NCBI GenBank assembly: GCA_035948415.1
Contig: DASZJD010000021.1
Coordinates: 1 to 63,373, forward strand
Reading direction: 5' to 3'
Origin: Acidimicrobiia bacterium
Lineage (GTDB): Bacteria > Actinomycetota > Acidimicrobiia > IMCC26256 > PALSA-555
Length of the DNA stretch: 63,373 nucleotides
Below are positions 60,262 through 63,373 of the stretch, piece after piece. The notes beneath the pieces were generated by a model. The model was not told the DNA's origin and did no database searches. It worked only from the letters and a program-made list of their open reading frames with translations. Position 1 is the first letter of the stretch; each line of letters begins with the position of its first letter. The position numbers and the translations under genes are program-made.

Positions 60262-61596
60262 CTAGCCGCCCTGCAGGTCCGTCCTCAGCTGGACTTGGTT
60301 GCTCGGCTTGCAGTCGAAGGTTCCCGGCTTCGAGGGGTAGAGCCGTTTGAACTGCCCGTTCCGCAGCTGCATGATGAGGAAGCACGGCGACGGGATGTGC
60401 GCCGCGATGTTGGTCGGGCCCCACATCCCGTCCGCGTTGAAGCTCGTGACGGATCGCAGGGCACCGAGCAGGGCCTTGCGGGTGAGCGCGTTGTTGCCAC
60501 CCTGCTTGACCACCGCGTTCACGGCATCCCGGAAGAGCACGGAGGCGATCCACGCGTAGGCGCCGAACCCATCGATCTTGTCCTGGCCGGCGAACTTGAT
60601 GTAGTTCGCGAGCGTCTTGTTCTGCTTGGCCTCCTCGAAGGGAAGCTGCGCGAGCGTGACGTACTGACCCTCGACGTCGGGACCGCCTTGCTGGACGAAC
60701 TTCTTGTCGTAGCAGGGCGAGAAGCAGTCCCAGACGACGGATTGGCGATTGATGCCCTGCAGGTCGGCTTCCTTTCGGAGGTACACCATCGCCGCGAACT
60801 GGCCGGTGCTGAGCGCGTAGTTCGAGCTCTTGTTCTTCATCGCCTGCACGGCCGGCGTGTAGCCCGACTGGGGCGCCGTCGCGGACACACCGATCTCGCC
60901 GTCCGACTTCACGCCGGCGGCCTCGGAGCCGCGGGCGAGAACCAGCTGCGAGACCGCCGCACTCTTGAGGTCGTTCTGGTACACCGAAATCCCGTGGAGG
61001 TTCTTCTTGACCGCACGCTCGAAGTACTTGACGGTCCCAACGTTGGCTCGGTACGTCTGGGGGCGTTGGTCCTTCGTCGTGCAGTCGAGCTGCGAGGGGT
61101 TCACCGGGAACGAGACCGGTGAGCACTGCTCCGCGACCTCGGTGGTCACGATCGGAAGGTCGGGCAGCCCCGTCGCCGCTCCGGCTTGGTCCTTGCAGCT
61201 GACCATGTCGTCCACGTTGTTCAGGAACAGCGCGGCCGTGCCGACGACGGCGAAGTCCTGGCTGCAAGCGGTGATGATCGCGTTGCGCGCGTCACCGGAG
61301 CTGAGGTGCGAGTCGATGAAGTCGACGGCGAGGTGACGCCCCGCCAGGCCGCCGCTCTGGTTGATGTACTGCGCGAACGCCTGCACGGCCGTGGGGGAAC
61401 CACGGAAGAGACCGGGTGCGAGTGGCGTCTCGACGTCCGCCACGACGGCGAGGCGGATGGTGGAGGGAGTGATGCCGACGTCGGTCGCCTGGGGTGCCGC
61501 GCCCTGGTTGGTTCGCAGGGCCGCCGCGGCGGCGGCCGAGGCCACGAGTCCGAGCACGACCCCGAGCGCGATCACCATGATTCGCCGTTGGCGCAC
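60262..61596 (-). CDS. branched-chain amino acid-type ABC substrate-binding protein (LivK-like)
   Basis: Protein of 444 residues with an N-terminal signal (IMVIALGVVLGLVASAAAAA) and a type I periplasmic-binding fold: ITPSTIRLAVVADVETPLAP, then AVQAFAQYINQSGGLAGRHL near residue 68. Family members bind branched-chain amino acids, amides or aromatic acids. No permease or ATPase gene is adjacent, so it is an orphan here. Start GTG 61596, or ATG 61578 which leaves a shorter n-region. Confidence 0.9.
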   Translation of the reverse strand: MRQRRIMVIALGVVLGLVASAAAAAALRTNQGAAPQATDVGITPSTIRLAVVADVETPLAPGLFRGSPTAVQAFAQYINQSGGLAGRHLAVDFIDSHLSSGDARNAIITACSQDFAVVGTAALFLNNVDDMVSCKDQAGAATGLPDLPIVTTEVAEQCSPVSFPVNPSQLDCTTKDQRPQTYRANVGTVKYFERAVKKNLHGISVYQNDLKSAAVSQLVLARGSEAAGVKSDGEIGVSATAPQSGYTPAVQAMKNKSSNYALSTGQFAAMVYLRKEADLQGINRQSVVWDCFSPCYDKKFVQQGGPDVEGQYVTLAQLPFEEAKQNKTLANYIKFAGQDKIDGFGAYAWIASVLFRDAVNAVVKQGGNNALTRKALLGALRSVTSFNADGMWGPTNIAAHIPSPCFLIMQLRNGQFKRLYPSKPGTFDCKPSNQVQLRTDLQGG

Positions 61597-61727
61597 GTGC
61601 TCCCCCAGTTCGTCTCGATCAGCCGGGCGTCGGTCTCGGTCCCGGGTCGGTCAAACATACGGTGCCGGGGCCGTCTCGTGTCGGCTCCGACGACGGGTCC
61701 GGCCCCGTCGGCCCTGGAGGCGTCGAT

Positions 61728-62681
61728 TCACCCGCCCGGGGGGCGACCGCCGACGGTCTCGATCGGAGCGCTGGCTCGGCGGTGCCGGGGCCTCGTGCCG
61801 ACGGCGAAGAGCATCTGGGCGACCCGCTCGAACGGCTCGGGCACGACCTCGCGCAGCCGCAGGAGCGTCTCGCGACAGAAGGAGTCCCACGCCGTCGGTC
61901 CGATCGCCTCGTGGAGATACCGGGCGTTCGCGCCCGTGTTCACGGAGCTCAGCCACTCGCGATGGGAGGTGAGTGAACGGTAGGCACGGCCCGTCAGCTC
62001 CACCTGGTGCAGCCCCGCCTCCTCGAGCCCGACCCGAAGGTGGGCCGGATCGGCGAACCAGTCCTCCCACGGGAGCGCCTCGCGGGCCGCTGCGTCGACG
62101 GCCTCGCGCGGGGCGTACCGGGCGGCGGTCTCGATCCACGCCTGCGCGGCGGCCTCCTCGTCGTGGGCATCGACCGGCGGGGCGTCGCCGAGCACCCCCC
62201 ACGCGGTGACGCCCAACCTGCCGCCGCGTCGGAGGACCGCGGCCATCTCGGCCAGGGCTGCCTGGTAGTCGGGCACGTGGTTGAGGACCAGGTTCGCGAT
62301 GACGGCGTCGAACGTCTCGTTCAGGAGCGGCAGCGCGGCGGCCACTGCCACGGCGACGGCGATGCCCTGGCGCGGCTCGACGCGACGAACCAGCCGCAGC
62401 GACGGGTCGACGGCGACGACGACGCCCGCAGGACCTGTCGCGCCGAGCGCGGCCTGTGCCGCTGCCCCCGCACCAGCGCCGACGTCGAGCACCGATCCCC
62501 CGAAGCGGGGCGCGACCAGTGCCACCAGGTCACGCGTCATGACCAGGTTGCGCAGCGTGACCACGTCCGCGTACGCGTCTGCGACCGAGTCGTACGACTG
62601 CCACCCGCTCGGGTGCTGGGGAACACTCGGATCGGCCGGCATCTCGCTCCGGGGCTCGTTCGTGCTCGGAGGACCCATCAC
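61728..62681 (-). CDS. class I SAM-dependent methyltransferase
   Basis: Protein of 317 residues. Motif I is VLDVGAGAGAAAQAAL near residue 64, motif II VVAVDPS, and motif III FDAVIANLVLNHVPDYQAAL, the methyltransferase type 11 pattern. It transfers a methyl group from SAM to an unknown acceptor. The C-terminal 100 residues include a TGRAYRSLTSHREWL segment seen in phosphatidylethanolamine- or quinone-type enzymes, which is weak evidence. It lies 40 bases downstream of another methyltransferase. Confidence 0.88.
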   Translation of the reverse strand: MMGPPSTNEPRSEMPADPSVPQHPSGWQSYDSVADAYADVVTLRNLVMTRDLVALVAPRFGGSVLDVGAGAGAAAQAALGATGPAGVVVAVDPSLRLVRRVEPRQGIAVAVAVAAALPLLNETFDAVIANLVLNHVPDYQAALAEMAAVLRRGGRLGVTAWGVLGDAPPVDAHDEEAAAQAWIETAARYAPREAVDAAAREALPWEDWFADPAHLRVGLEEAGLHQVELTGRAYRSLTSHREWLSSVNTGANARYLHEAIGPTAWDSFCRETLLRLREVVPEPFERVAQMLFAVGTRPRHRRASAPIETVGGRPPGG

Positions 62682-62721
62682 CGGCCCCTGGAACCCGTTC
62701 GGGGGCTCAGCGAACCACGGA

Positions 62722-63373
62722 TCACCGCTTGATGCACGTGTATCTCCCGTAGGTGGAGCGATCGAACTCGGACTCCACGATCTCGAAGCCAGCGACGGTC
62801 AGCATGGGATCGAGCAGCCAGCTGAACGTGCTGTACTCGGACCTCACGTGCGCGGCCAGCTCCTGGCACGTGTAACCCTCCGCCGGGTCCGTGACCGCCT
62901 CGTCGAGCCACGTCCCGATCGCGGCGTCCGCGTCGGAGGGCTGGAAGTCGAAGACGAGATCGCGCAGGCGGAGGATGCCGCCGGGCCGCAGCATCTTGGC
63001 CACACGGTCGAGCGCGACGACCTTCCAGAAGTCAGGCAGGTGATGCAAGGCGTTGCGCGTGTACACGACGTCCGCGGGCGGCCCTTCGTGCTCGTAGGTC
63101 AGGAAGCCGGCCTCGACGCACTCGACGTTCGTGAGCCGGGCCCCGGCGACGTGCCGCTGGAGCACTTCGAGCATCGCCGGCGAGACGTCCACCGCGATCA
63201 CCCGACGACAGTGGGGGGCGGCCGCGAGGGTCAGCCGTCCCGTCCCGGCGCCGAGGTCGACGACCGTCGCCGACTCGTCGAGCCCGTGCCGCCGGAGGAC
63301 GGCGAGGTCATCGACCGGGTCGAGACCCTGCTTGCGGTCGTAGGCCGCGACGAAGGTGGGATCGAGATGCTCG
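62722..63373 (-). CDS. SAM-dependent methyltransferase, 5' end cut by window edge
   Basis: The frame stays open to base 63373, beyond the internal GTG at 63201, so the true start is outside. Reading on from the edge gives DPTFVAAYDRKQGLDPVDD and then motif I VVDLGAGTGRLTLAAAP, continuing into VIAVDVSPAMLEVLQRHVAG. Later motifs are DVVYTRNALHHLPDFWKV and LRPGGILRLRDLVFDF. About 217 residues are visible. It is a type 11/25 class I methyltransferase. The acceptor is unknown. It is probably co-transcribed with the methyltransferase just downstream. Confidence 0.88.
   Translation of the reverse strand, partial: EHLDPTFVAAYDRKQGLDPVDDLAVLRRHGLDESATVVDLGAGTGRLTLAAAPHCRRVIAVDVSPAMLEVLQRHVAGARLTNVECVEAGFLTYEHEGPPADVVYTRNALHHLPDFWKVVALDRVAKMLRPGGILRLRDLVFDFQPSDADAAIGTWLDEAVTDPAEGYTCQELAAHVRSEYSTFSWLLDPMLTVAGFEIVESEFDRSTYGRYTCIKR

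Overview
This is a very G+C-rich, gene-dense chromosomal window in which many genes start with GTG, many neighbours share GTGA or ATGA stop/start overlaps, and several promoters look leaderless. A WhiB regulator, a three-helix actinobacterial-type Rieske subunit, a dedicated diheme QcrC, an F420-type LLM oxidoreductase, a wax ester synthase/DGAT and many acyl-CoA dehydrogenases point to Actinomycetota. A non-mycobacterial lineage such as Acidimicrobiia is my inference. I see no rRNA, tRNA, CRISPR array, insertion sequence or prophage.

Layout. 1-3643: acyl-CoA dehydrogenase (cut by the left edge), acyl-CoA ligase and a second dehydrogenase facing them. 3678-6155: a large membrane protein with a spermidine-synthase-like core. 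6464-12576: a forward run of tightly overlapping genes (citrate synthase, acyl-CoA dehydrogenase, crotonase, CaiB-type CoA-transferase, DUF35 zinc ribbon, SCP-x-like thiolase). 12573-19806 (reverse): acyl-CoA dehydrogenase, fused family I CoA-transferase and a complete carbohydrate ABC importer. 20011-22800: membrane protein, acyl-CoA dehydrogenase, LLM oxidoreductase. 22804-28269 (reverse): thiolase, aldose epimerase, phosphoketolase, acetate kinase. 28320-34726: fused electron-transfer flavoprotein, DoxX, amidohydrolase, small Cys-rich protein, YjbQ, zinc ribbon protein and an exonuclease/GIY-YIG nuclease. 34693-37944 (reverse): WhiB, acyl-CoA dehydrogenase, trpD, zinc-ribbon membrane protein. 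38186-41751: cell-envelope type genes (GT39-like transferase, PAP2 phosphatase, pentapeptide lipoprotein). 41848-49687 (reverse): a compact respiratory operon qcrC-qcrA-ctaC-ctaD-ctaE-(unknown)-ctaG-qcrB. 49833-52135: epimerase and CaiB-type CoA-transferase. 52358-55670: PAS/GGDEF/EAL protein and a STAS protein. 55871-57657: SnoaL-like protein and alpha-L-fucosidase. 57718-60198: a probable lipid-droplet locus (XRE regulator, small phasin-like protein, divergent wax ester synthase/DGAT). 60262-63373: orphan LivK-type binding protein and two methyltransferases, the last cut by the right edge.

How it works together. The dominant theme is aerobic acyl-CoA metabolism: activation, dehydrogenation, crotonase and thiolase chemistry, CoA transfer, electron passage through ETF, entry of acetyl-CoA into the TCA cycle, and respiration through a bcc-aa3 chain. 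Storage of acyl chains as triacylglycerol or wax ester is the likely counterpart. A sugar branch (importer, epimerase, phosphoketolase, acetate kinase, fucosidase) sits alongside.

The points most worth following are the lipid-droplet locus with its near-consensus promoter, the thiolase-fold protein that has lost both catalytic histidines beside a DUF35 partner, two neighbouring enzymes that lack their family's catalytic acids, the fused ETF, and the respiratory operon with its unknown subunit.
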